Source: Candidatus Zipacnadia bacterium (GTDB lineage: Bacteria > Armatimonadota > Zipacnadia > Zipacnadales > Zipacnadaceae). Taken from it: DNA of 7,474 bases. The DNA is taken from contig JALGTV010000058.1 in the NCBI GenBank assembly GCA_029821215.1, positions 1 through 7,474 on the forward strand. The letters run 5' to 3'. Numbering within the stretch: the first letter of the stretch is position 1; each line of letters opens with the position of its first letter. Below are positions 1 through 5,772 of the stretch, one piece after another. The position numbers and the translations under genes were made by a program. The notes under the pieces were generated by a model. The model did not search any database, had not been told where the DNA came from, and saw only the letters and a list, made by a program, of their open reading frames with translations.

Positions 1-179
1 GCAACCCCGCTGGGATGGGCGCAGGTTGAGAACCTGCGCTACGCGGGAGGGGGTACTTGTCTGTCGAAGCTGCTTTGGCCGCAAAGGCGAAAGGGACACT
101 TTGGCAACACTAATCGGGGCACCCTTCGACAGGCTCAGGGCAGGGCGGATGCCCCTCCTACAGGTTTTGTAACAGTCTC
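1..179. mobile_element. Right-hand part of a second MITE-like element, cut by window start
   Basis: This non-coding stretch is homologous to the right part of the element at 858-1230. Positions 1-37 match 1072-1108 with only two differences. Both copies then share ACTTTGGCAACAC, AATCGGGGCA, CCTCCTACAGGTTTTG and an end of the form ..AACAGTCTC. The terminal repeat at 168-179 (TGTAACAGTCTC) differs from that of the complete copy by one base. Relative to the complete copy it lacks about 45 bp of hairpin modules after position 37. It carries an extra CTTCGACAGGCTCAGGGC-type unit at about 121-146 and different sequence at about 54-86. The left end lies outside the window, so its target duplication (predicted AGGAC, seen at 180-184) cannot be tested here. 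It lies 27 nt beyond the reconstructed end of yrdC. No credible protein is encoded. Confidence 0.75.
21..42. repeat. Hairpin module ending in CTAC (element copy A)
   Basis: GCAGGTT-GAG-AACCTGC forms a perfect 7-bp stem with a 3-nt loop at 21-37, followed by GCTAC. The same hairpin occurs at 1092-1108, and a relative with a different stem occurs inside leuS. It is probably a dispersed palindromic repeat nested in the MITE-like element. Confidence 0.7.
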
Positions 180-206
180 AGGACAGTGGTCAATCTCAGG
201 TATTTG

Positions 207-847
207 TCAGTCAAGCGGGCCAACAATCTCTTCCAGTTCGCCAGGATCAATAGGGCCCGGGCGGAGCAGGCGGGGAGGCGAAGTGGTAACGTCTATCACT
301 GTGGAGGGAACGCCGCCGGGGCAAGGAGGCGCGGCAATCCGCAGAGGTCAAGGCTGTCAGCGAACAGGTCGGCGACCTGTTCGGCTCTGGTAAGGGCTGG
401 TTGGCCGGAGAGGTTAGCGCTGGTCACCGCGACGGGGAAATCGCAGGCAGCTAATATCGCCTGGACCAGCGGATAGTCAGGCACCCGCACGGCGACGGTG
501 GGCTGACCAGCAGTCACCAGGTCGGGGATTTGCGGCGACTTGAGCACCACAATAGTCAGTGGCCCCGGCCAGAAGTGCCTGGCGAGCTTCTCAGCTACCT
601 GCGGCACCTGCCGGGCGAGGTTAGTCAGGTCGGCGCTGCTGGCGGCCAGCAAGGGCAAGGGGGCGCTGCGGGGACGACGCTTCACCTGGAATATGCGAAG
701 GACCGCGCTCTCGGTGACGGCGCTGGCGGCCAGACCATATACGGTATCGGTGGGCATGGCTACCAGCCCGCCCTGCTCCAGGATGTGAACTGCGCGGGCT
801 ACTATTTGGTGCTCAGGGCAGGTTCTGGTATCAATTACTTCAGCCAT
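207..847 (-). pseudogene. YrdC/Sua5-domain L-threonylcarbamoyladenylate synthase, frameshifted near the 3' end
   Basis: The YrdC/TsaC family makes threonylcarbamoyl-AMP from threonine, bicarbonate and ATP for the tRNA t6A37 modification. The first frame starts at ATG 847 and stops at 296 (183 aa). It carries PTDTVYGLA (residues 32-40), VKRRPR (55-60), FWPGPLT (92-98) and TSANLSG (142-148), the nucleotide/threonine-binding signatures of the family. After DSLDL (about residue 168) the frame loses similarity and ends in LPRLLAPAAFPPQ. The expected tail is in another minus-strand frame: CPGGVPSTVIDVTT, PPRLLRPGPI, ELEEIVGPLD, ending at a TGA at 207-209. The break lies at about 324-346 and equals one missing or two extra bases. 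Rejoined, the protein would be about 213 aa, a normal length for a YrdC-domain-only protein. The ATG is only 10 nt from the MITE-like element and has no visible Shine-Dalgarno. It could be a recent pseudogene, a sequencing or assembly error, or a truncated but active enzyme, since the catalytic core is intact. Confidence 0.85.
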
Positions 848-852
848 TATGC

Positions 853-869
853 TAAGTGAGACTGTTGCA
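853..869. repeat. Left target duplication plus left terminal inverted repeat
   Basis: TAAGT (853-857) is one copy of the duplicated target, followed by GAGACTGTTGCA (858-869), the left inverted repeat. The yrdC ATG (845-847) lies 5 bp to the left of the duplication. Confidence 0.88.
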
Positions 870-1037
870 CAAGGTAATTACGGACTGCTTGTCAGAGTAA
901 AATGGGCAAAGTTAGCCAGTTAAAGCGCTGCGCATATCAGGGCACCCTGCGACAGGTTCAGGGCAGGCCCTTCGGCAAGCTCAGGACAGGGAGGATGCCC
1001 CTTGAATGTTGTTTATCGCGTAGGTGGGGTTCTCTCC

Positions 1038-1069
1038 TTCGGCAGGCTCAGGACGGTGAGCTTGCCGAA
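1038..1069. repeat. Long hairpin of the GGCAAGCTCAGGAC repeat type
   Basis: Arms TTCGGCAGGCTCA (1038-1050) and TGAGCTTGCCGAA (1057-1069) pair over 13 positions, with a single G-T wobble, around the loop GGACGG. Half-units of the same repeat occur at about 944-967 (CGACAGGTTCAGGGCAGG), 968-990 (TTCGGCAAGCTCAGGACAGG) and in the truncated copy at about 121-143 (TTCGACAGGCTCAGGGCAGG). Repeats of this kind are widely dispersed in some bacterial genomes. Confidence 0.75.
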
Positions 1070-1091
1070 CCGCAACCCCGCTTGGATTGGC

Positions 1092-1153
1092 GCAGGTTGA
1101 GAACCTGCCTTCGCGGGTCGAAGCCCGCTACGGCGGGCGAAGGCCTGCGCTAC
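1092..1153. repeat. Cluster of three hairpin modules, each followed by CTAC or its position
   Basis: Three consecutive stem-loops are visible. The first is GCAGGTT-GAG-AACCTGC (1092-1108). The second is GCGGG-TCGAAG-CCCGC (1113-1128), followed by CTAC at 1128-1131. The third is GCGGGC-GAAG-GCCTGC (1133-1148, one G-T wobble), followed by CTAC at 1150-1153. The truncated copy at the window start has only one such hairpin before its GCTAC, so module number varies between copies. Confidence 0.7.
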
Positions 1154-1218
1154 GCGAGAGGAGGAGAAAGGCACTTTGGCAACACCAATCGGGGCAGGGA
1201 TGTCCCTCCTACAGGTTT

Positions 1219-1235
1219 TGCAACAGTCTCTAAGT
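1219..1235. repeat. Right terminal inverted repeat plus right target duplication
   Basis: TGCAACAGTCTC (1219-1230) is the perfect inverse of the left end, followed by TAAGT (1231-1235). The prmC stop TAG (minus strand, 1232-1230) takes TA from the target duplication and G from the element's terminal base. Confidence 0.88.
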
Positions 1236-2114
1236 ATGTGTTTGGTCGAGATAGGCCAGTACCACCCGGGATATGCCGGCCAGATCAGGGCAAACTTCTA
1301 TTTCGGTCGGGTTCAGGTGCTCAGATACCAGCCGGGTTACCGCCCCCGCCTGACCGATGCCAATCTCAGTAGCCAATAGCCGTAGCCGAGGTAGCTGCCG
1401 ACATTGGGGCAGAAAGTGGGCATAAAAGTCCAGGCCCTGGTGTCCACCATCCAACGCCGGCCGGGGCTCGAAATCACGTACCTCAGGCTGCAGATCATCA
1501 AAGAGATTGGTGGCGACGTACGGGGGGTTAGTCACTATTACTTCCACCTCGGCCAACACCCCCATCTTAGCCAAAGGGTCTAAGTAGGGGCCACACAAAA
1601 GTTCTATGCGGTTGGGAGCAGAGTGTAGCCGAGCATTTTCTGCTGTTAGCTTTAGTGCCTCGTCCGATATGTCGGTAGCATAGATGGGGGCTGCGGGTAG
1701 CATAGTAGCCAAACTGATAGCGATTACTCCAGCGCCAGTGCCGATGTCAGCAATAGCCGCGTGGGGGCAGTGGTGCTGGCAATAGGTAGTGACTGCCTCA
1801 ACCAGCAGCTCGGTTTCGGGGCGGGGTACCATAGCCCGCCGGTCACAGGCGAAGAGCCGGCCAAAGAAGTCAACCTTCCCAGTGATGTACTGCAGCGGCT
1901 CGCGCTGGCATCTGCGCTGCAGGTATTGCTGGAAGCGGTCCCGCTGGTCGGCACTAACGGGATCATGGAGCATAAGGGGGATTTGGTTGTGCTCTACGGG
2001 TAGGGCCAAAGCTAACAGGCAGGCAGCATCAAATCGGGGGCTGTCTACGCCGGCTGCCACCAGGCAGGATGTACCTTCCTGCAATAAGTCCATAACCCGG
2101 GTAACCGCAGTCAC
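1230..2114 (-). CDS. prmC: Peptide chain release factor N5-glutamine methyltransferase PrmC (HemK)
   Basis: PrmC uses S-adenosylmethionine to methylate the glutamine of the GGQ motif in release factors, raising termination efficiency. The 294-aa product has the expected layout: an N-terminal helical substrate-recognition domain (about 1-80), then PRPETE (97-102), the SAM-binding loop DIGTGAG (123-129) and the catalytic NPPY (196-199). The length is normal for the family. The start is GTG at 2114, overlapping the prfA stop as GTGA, so translation is almost certainly coupled to that of its substrate RF1. The protein ends at LDQTHT. The TAG stop is formed across the junction with the MITE-like element, which supplies its last base, so the element truncates nothing. 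The ATG in MDLLQEG, eight codons in, is a less likely start because it would lose the overlap. Confidence 0.95.
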   Translation of the reverse strand: MTAVTRVMDLLQEGTSCLVAAGVDSPRFDAACLLALALPVEHNQIPLMLHDPVSADQRDRFQQYLQRRCQREPLQYITGKVDFFGRLFACDRRAMVPRPETELLVEAVTTYCQHHCPHAAIADIGTGAGVIAISLATMLPAAPIYATDISDEALKLTAENARLHSAPNRIELLCGPYLDPLAKMGVLAEVEVIVTNPPYVATNLFDDLQPEVRDFEPRPALDGGHQGLDFYAHFLPQCRQLPRLRLLATEIGIGQAGAVTRLVSEHLNPTEIEVCPDLAGISRVVLAYLDQTHT

Positions 2115-3196
2115 GACTGGGTCAGCTCCTGCAAGCGCTGCTGTTGTTCGTGTTGACGGAGGGCCTCAAGAAGCTGGTCAATTTGGCCGTTCATAAGCGC
2201 GGGTAGATTGTGCAGGGTCAAGCCGATGCGGTGGTCGGTGAGGCGGTCCTGCGGGAAATTGTAGGTGCGGATCTTCTCGCTGCGGTCGCCACTTTTGACC
2301 TGGGCACGGCGCTGGGCAGCAATCTGTTCCTGTTGGAGCTGTTGCTCGCGTTCGTACAGACGGGCCCGCAGCAAACGCATAGCTCTTTCGCGGTTCTGGC
2401 GCTGGGAACGCTGGTCGGAACAGGTGACGGAAATGGTAGTGGGCAGGTGGGTAATGCGGACTGCGGTTTCGTTTTTCTGCATGTGCTGGCCGCCGGGACC
2501 ACCCGCCCGGAAGACCTCAAGGTTCAGGTCATTAGGATCAATGTCAATGTCAATCTCTTGGACTTCAGGGAGGACAGCTACAGTGGCTGCCGAAGTGTGC
2601 AGCCGGCCTTGGGATTCAGTCTCCGGCACGCGCTGGACGCGGTGCACGCCACTTTCATGCTTCAGTACCCCATAAGCACCGTCTCCCTCAGCAGTGAATA
2701 TGATCTCTTTGAACCCGCCCATATCCGAAGGACTTTGATGCATGACATCTACATTCCAGCCACGGCTCTGGGCCAGACGAGTGTACATAGTGAATAAGTC
2801 GGCGGCAAACAAGGCTGCCTCCTCACCCCCAGTCCCGGCCCGAATCTCAACAATCGCGTTCTTCTGGTCAGCGGGATCAGTAGGCAGCAGAGCCTCCAGC
2901 AGGTGGTGTTGGAGTTGCTCCATGCGAGCGTTGGCCTCAGCCTGTTCGGACTGGAGGAACTGGCGCATCTGTTCATCCTCATCCTCCACCTCAGTTAGCA
3001 AAGTCGCTGCTTCCTGCGCCTGATTGCGGGCCTCTTGGTATTGGCGATAAACTTCCAGCGCCGACTGCAGTTGCGAGTGACGCACCGATAGCTGGCGGAG
3101 GCGCTGCGAATCGCTAATTACCTCCGGGTCAGTCAACTGCTTCTCAATATCCTCAAATTCCTGCCGCAATTTTTCAAAGCTGTCTTCCCAGTCCAT
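2111..3196 (-). CDS. prfA: Peptide chain release factor 1 (RF1)
   Basis: RF1 recognises UAA and UAG in the ribosomal A site and triggers peptidyl-tRNA hydrolysis. The product is 361 aa from the ATG at 3196, or 363 aa from an ATG six bases upstream (3202). I prefer 3196 because AGAGG lies 9 nt from it but only 3 nt from the other. The N-terminal third is a charged, Gln/Glu-rich helical domain. The stop-codon recognition tripeptide is PET (about residues 191-193, in VPETESQGR), the PxT form that marks RF1 rather than RF2. The catalytic GGQ (about 235-237) lies in AGGPGGQHMQKNETAV; the flanks differ from the enterobacterial SGAGGQHVNTTDSAV while the tripeptide is intact. The gene overlaps the end of the DUF1385 gene by 23 nt and the prmC start by 4 nt. 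Confidence 0.96.
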   Translation of the reverse strand: MDWEDSFEKLRQEFEDIEKQLTDPEVISDSQRLRQLSVRHSQLQSALEVYRQYQEARNQAQEAATLLTEVEDEDEQMRQFLQSEQAEANARMEQLQHHLLEALLPTDPADQKNAIVEIRAGTGGEEAALFAADLFTMYTRLAQSRGWNVDVMHQSPSDMGGFKEIIFTAEGDGAYGVLKHESGVHRVQRVPETESQGRLHTSAATVAVLPEVQEIDIDIDPNDLNLEVFRAGGPGGQHMQKNETAVRITHLPTTISVTCSDQRSQRQNRERAMRLLRARLYEREQQLQQEQIAAQRRAQVKSGDRSEKIRTYNFPQDRLTDHRIGLTLHNLPALMNGQIDQLLEALRQHEQQQRLQELTQS

Positions 3197-4196
3197 GGTC
3201 ATCGGCCTCTATGGGAATAGGTTCCGCATCGGCGGTTACTAATTGGGCGGGCGGCATATCCGCGGGCAGTGGCACTTCCGGGGCTACCGCAGCCAAGGCA
3301 TATATCGCGGCCTCTACTTGTTGCCGGTTAGGCTGCCGCGTGGTCAGCATCTGCAACAGTAGTCCAGGGCCAGCCAATACCCGGGCCAGCATAGAGCTGC
3401 GATGGCGGCCAGCATAGCGCAATATTTCATAGGAAATCGCAGCGATGGGAGGGAGCACCGCCAGCCGCAGCAGCAAACGCAGCCATAGAGTAGGCCACCC
3501 CAAGAAGCAATTGATGACTATCTTGACCACAATGACCAGCAGAATGAAGGCGGTGCCGCACCGCGGGTGCAGCGGGCTGAAAGTCACACAATTCTCCGGT
3601 GTAACCGCCTGCCCGGATTCAAAGCAGTTGATAGTAGCATGCTCGGCCCCGTGATATTCAAATACCCGCCGTACATAGGGCATAACCGATATAGCCAGAA
3701 TATAGCCGACCACTACCAGCAGGCGGACCAGGCCTTCAATGGTATTTTTGGCAATAGTGCCCATTTGGTCAGTGCCGGGCACCAGACTCACTACCCAGGT
3801 GGGCAGCAGTGCAAATAGCCCCAATCCCAGCGCTATCCCTGCCACCATAGTCAGCCCCATCCATACCCGACTCAGACCACTTACTCCCGCGGGCTGGGGG
3901 GCAGCGCCCTCGGCGGCGGCCATCTGTTGCTCTTCGCGAACGGCGACCTGAGCCGAGAATTGCAGCGCCTTCATCCCCAATGACAGGGCCTCAATCAGGG
4001 CATAGTTACCTCGTATCAGAGGCCAGCGGTGCCAGCCCTGCTGGCGGCCTGCATATCCGGCCAGGGGCTCGGAGAGCAGGTAGACCTGTCCGTCCTGGCG
4101 GCGCACCCCCACCGCATAGCGGTCGGTGCCTCGCATCATTACCCCTTCAATTACTGCCTGGCCGCCGTAATAATGCTCGTCTTGGTTGGTGTCCAT
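3174..4196 (-). CDS. DUF1385 (YqhQ-like) multi-pass membrane protein
   Basis: This DUF1385 protein has no settled biochemical function that I can state. The 340-aa product opens with the family signature GGQAVIEGVMMRG (residues 11-23) and carries HGAEH (182-186) and HPRCGT (210-215), conserved polar motifs beside membrane segments. Hydrophobic stretches at about 113-138, 155-172, 214-231 and 236-257 suggest four or more transmembrane helices. The C-terminal 50 residues are acidic and proline-rich, probably soluble. The start is MDTNQDEHYYGG at 4196, preceded by AGGACG about 8 nt away; an in-frame ATG at 4247 would only add residues encoded by a hairpin. It lies second in the operon after rpmE, and its last 23 nt overlap prfA. 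The linkage of this family with rpmE, prfA and prmC recurs in Firmicutes and Chloroflexi, which hints at, but does not prove, a link to translation or membrane protein synthesis. Confidence 0.9.
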   Translation of the reverse strand: MDTNQDEHYYGGQAVIEGVMMRGTDRYAVGVRRQDGQVYLLSEPLAGYAGRQQGWHRWPLIRGNYALIEALSLGMKALQFSAQVAVREEQQMAAAEGAAPQPAGVSGLSRVWMGLTMVAGIALGLGLFALLPTWVVSLVPGTDQMGTIAKNTIEGLVRLLVVVGYILAISVMPYVRRVFEYHGAEHATINCFESGQAVTPENCVTFSPLHPRCGTAFILLVIVVKIVINCFLGWPTLWLRLLLRLAVLPPIAAISYEILRYAGRHRSSMLARVLAGPGLLLQMLTTRQPNRQQVEAAIYALAAVAPEVPLPADMPPAQLVTADAEPIPIEADDHGLGRQL

Positions 4197-4218
4197 TTGC
4201 GCCGTCCTACTAATGGCA

Positions 4219-4242
4219 AGCCCAGGCTGACAAAGCCTGGGC
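4219..4242. repeat. Perfect inverted repeat between rpmE and the DUF1385 gene
   Basis: GCCCAGGCT (4220-4228) and AGCCTGGGC (4234-4242) form a perfect 9-bp stem with a 5-nt loop in the 74-nt rpmE/DUF1385 spacer. In the minus-strand transcript it lies about 24 nt upstream of the DUF1385 start. It has no U-run, so it is not a typical terminator. It could be an mRNA processing or stability hairpin, or another dispersed palindromic repeat. Confidence 0.6.
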
Positions 4243-4270
4243 ACCACTGGTAATGACCAATTGAACCTGG

Positions 4271-4549
4271 CTACTGCTCGACTTCTGCGGCCTCCTGCTC
4301 GCCGGCCTCAGCCTGTTGTTCGCTGCCGATGCCGCTGTCCTTGTACTTCTCCTGCAGGCCATATTTCTTGATAAACCGCTCCACCCGGCCCTCAGTGTCC
4401 ACGATTTTCTGTGTGCCGGTGAAGAACGGATGACATTTGCTGCAGATTTCCAGGCGGATCTCAGGCTTAGTAGCCCGGGTCGTAAAAGTCTCGCCGCAGG
4501 TACAGGTTACTGTGCACTCCATATATTCGGGATGAATATCAGTCTTCAT
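4271..4549 (-). CDS. rpmE: Ribosomal protein bL31, zinc-binding form, with acidic C-terminal tail
   Basis: bL31 is a protein of the large ribosomal subunit that helps bridge the two subunits. The 92-aa product starts MKTDIHPEYMECTVTC, the usual bL31 beginning. The four zinc ligands are present: Cys16, Cys18, Cys36 and Cys39, the last two within CSKCHPFFTG. This is therefore the zinc-containing form and not the Cys-less paralogue. The core ends near KYGLQEKY; about 20 extra residues rich in Glu, Gln and Ala make it longer than the usual 66-75 aa. The start at 4549 is supported by AGGAG 8 nt upstream; a start at 4588 would place this ribosome binding site inside the coding region. It is the first gene of the operon, with a good promoter upstream. 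Confidence 0.95.
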   Translation of the reverse strand: MKTDIHPEYMECTVTCTCGETFTTRATKPEIRLEICSKCHPFFTGTQKIVDTEGRVERFIKKYGLQEKYKDSGIGSEQQAEAGEQEAAEVEQ

Positions 4550-4600
4550 GCTTTCTTCTCCTCGTAGTAGTTGCTTCCCACCTCGCAATTATACACTAAT

Positions 4601-4629
4601 AGTATAGCATATTGGGGCGATGGTGGCAA
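4601..4629 (-). promoter_or_regulatory. Sigma70-type promoter for the rpmE operon
   Basis: Reading the minus strand, TTGCCA (4629-4624) is followed after exactly 17 nt by TATACT (4606-4601), close to the housekeeping consensus. Initiation would fall near 4594, giving a leader of about 45 nt before the rpmE ATG. A second TATAAT at 4593-4588 lacks a good -35. Confidence 0.7.
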
Positions 4630-4656
4630 GGAATCTGAGGATAGCACATTTAAACC

Positions 4657-4686
4657 TTGACTTGTTCCCCCCCCCGCTGTTATAAT
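4657..4686 (+). promoter_or_regulatory. Sigma70-type promoter with a C9 tract in the spacer
   Basis: TTGACT (4657-4662) and a perfect TATAAT (4681-4686) are separated by 18 nt. The spacer contains nine consecutive C residues (4667-4675). It drives the plus-strand oxidoreductase and lies back to back with the rpmE promoter, with 27 nt between the two -35 boxes. A small hairpin, GGAGA-TT-TCTCC (4691-4702), lies at the expected transcript start. Confidence 0.7.
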
Positions 4687-4764
4687 CCAAGGAGATTTCT
4701 CCAAGAGCCTGAGATTGGATTTATGATCCAGGCGGATATGTCCTTCAGGGAGATGATGAACTAT

Positions 4765-5772
4765 ATGGGTCAAGTCCGGATAGGCATAGTAGGCGTCGGC
4801 AGCAATGGCCGCGCCTTCATCGACTGCTATCAAAAGAACGAGAAGGCACGACTGGTTGCTGTCTGTGATACAGACGAGGGTCGCTTGCAGGCCGTTGCCA
4901 ATGAGACATCGGTACAGCGGGCAACTACCGATTTCAACGAGTTGGTGACCTACCCCGATATCGATGCAGTTTCGGTGCATACCGCCGATGCCTTCCACGC
5001 ACCCATCACTATTGCGGCACTGCGTCATGGCAAACACGTGTTCGTGGAAAAGCCACTGGCGACCAAACTTGAGGACTGCTACGACATCATTGATGTGAGC
5101 GACTCTACCGGACTGAAGGTCCAAGTCGGGCTGGTGCTGAGATTCGACCCCTTTTTCCGGGGGATTAAGCAGATGGTGGAGGCCGGGGAATTGGGGCAGG
5201 TCTTCTACGCCGAGGCTGACTACATCTGCAATTATTTGTTCCAGCAAGACATCCGGGAGGCAATTCGGAGCACTTACGATATTGCCTTTGTTAATGCGGG
5301 CACCCATGTGTTTGATCTACTGCGTTGGTATCTCGGTGAACCAGTGGAGGTCCAGGCCTATGGTAACCGGGGCATGTCTAATTGGCCGCAGCCGGAGCTG
5401 AAGGATGACCTGGTTTGTGCTATCTACAAATTCGCAAGCGGCGCAGTGGTCAAGGTAGCAGCAACGTGGGCAGCCACCTGCCAACTGGCTGGCATGGAGA
5501 TGTGCTACAATCTGTCGCTGTTTGGCAGCAAGGCCAGCATTGTGCGTGATAGGATTGCCCGAGTCGAAACCGGAGGCGAGTTTGAGCCCTTGCCCTTGGG
5601 TAGGATTAGCGGCCATCCCTGCGATGGGGAAGTAGACGCCTTTCTGGATGCAATCATTGAAGATAAGCAACCAGTCGTGGACGCGCGGGAGGGCGGAAAT
5701 ACTAGCATTGGGATCCTGGCCGCTATGGAAGCACTGCATCAGGGCAAGCCTGTCAATATAAAGACGCGGTAA
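4765..5772 (+). CDS. Gfo/Idh/MocA-family NAD(P)-dependent oxidoreductase
   Basis: Members are mostly cytoplasmic dehydrogenases that oxidise or reduce sugars, inositols and related compounds with NAD(P). From the ATG at 4765 the product is 335 aa, typical for the family. It opens with a Rossmann fold (VRIGIVGVGSNG, glycine motif at about 10-15), has an acidic strand end (VAVCDTDE), then VFVEKPLA with the EKP lysine at about 96, and a C-terminal alpha/beta domain. VNAGTHVFDLLRW supplies the conserved His (about 181). Four residues before it, where many members have the catalytic Asp, there is Asn (about 177). The frame is open back to 4657, but that lies in the promoter. ATGs at 4723, 4738, 4753 and 4756 are alternatives; AGGGAG lies 12 nt before 4765, so the start is uncertain. 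It stands alone on the plus strand between minus-strand blocks. The substrate cannot be inferred. Confidence 0.9.
   Translation: MGQVRIGIVGVGSNGRAFIDCYQKNEKARLVAVCDTDEGRLQAVANETSVQRATTDFNELVTYPDIDAVSVHTADAFHAPITIAALRHGKHVFVEKPLATKLEDCYDIIDVSDSTGLKVQVGLVLRFDPFFRGIKQMVEAGELGQVFYAEADYICNYLFQQDIREAIRSTYDIAFVNAGTHVFDLLRWYLGEPVEVQAYGNRGMSNWPQPELKDDLVCAIYKFASGAVVKVAATWAATCQLAGMEMCYNLSLFGSKASIVRDRIARVETGGEFEPLPLGRISGHPCDGEVDAFLDAIIEDKQPVVDAREGGNTSIGILAAMEALHQGKPVNIKTR

Larger units (their letters stand above)
858..1230. mobile_element. MITE-like non-autonomous element with TIRs and 5-bp target duplication
   Basis: The element is 373 bp. It begins GAGACTGTTGCA (858-869) and ends with the exact reverse complement TGCAACAGTCTC (1219-1230); similarity extends to 14 of 15 bases. 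It is flanked directly by TAAGT at 853-857 and TAAGT at 1231-1235, a 5-bp target-site duplication. It encodes no transposase. The plus-strand open frame running through it has no recognisable domain and continues into the antisense of prmC, so it is not a gene. The interior is a mosaic of palindromic modules: CAGGCTCAGGAC-type units at about 944-990, a 13-bp-stem hairpin at 1038-1069, and three hairpins followed by CTAC at 1092-1153. It sits exactly between prmC and yrdC. Mobilisation would need a transposase elsewhere that recognises these ends. The parental IS family is not assigned. Confidence 0.88.

Noticed and set aside
324..349. Programmed ribosomal frameshifting in yrdC
   Set aside because: I see no canonical X_XXY_YYZ slippery heptamer or dedicated downstream structure. 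A mutation or sequence error is simpler, although not excluded.
1..1230. CRISPR array suggested by the repeated palindromes
   Set aside because: The repeats are unevenly spaced and differ in sequence, with no regular spacers and no cas genes.
902..1372. A 156-codon plus-strand open frame
   Set aside because: It spans the MITE-like element and runs into the antisense of prmC. Its predicted peptide is low-complexity translated repeat with no domain and no ribosome binding site.
4197..4247. N-terminal extension of the DUF1385 protein to an ATG at 4247
   Set aside because: The added residues are encoded by the 4220-4242 hairpin, and a good ribosome binding site precedes the ATG at 4196, where family similarity begins.
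4550..4588. Start of rpmE at 4588
   Set aside because: It would place the AGGAG ribosome binding site inside the gene and add 13 residues absent from bL31.
4657..4764. Upstream extension of the oxidoreductase to a TTG at 4657
   Set aside because: This TTG is the start of the -35 box, and the segment contains the -10 box. The translated extension has no family similarity.
4546..5307. Long minus-strand open frame antisense to the oxidoreductase
   Set aside because: It is antisense to a gene with clear family motifs, runs across the divergent promoters, and its product shows no domain.
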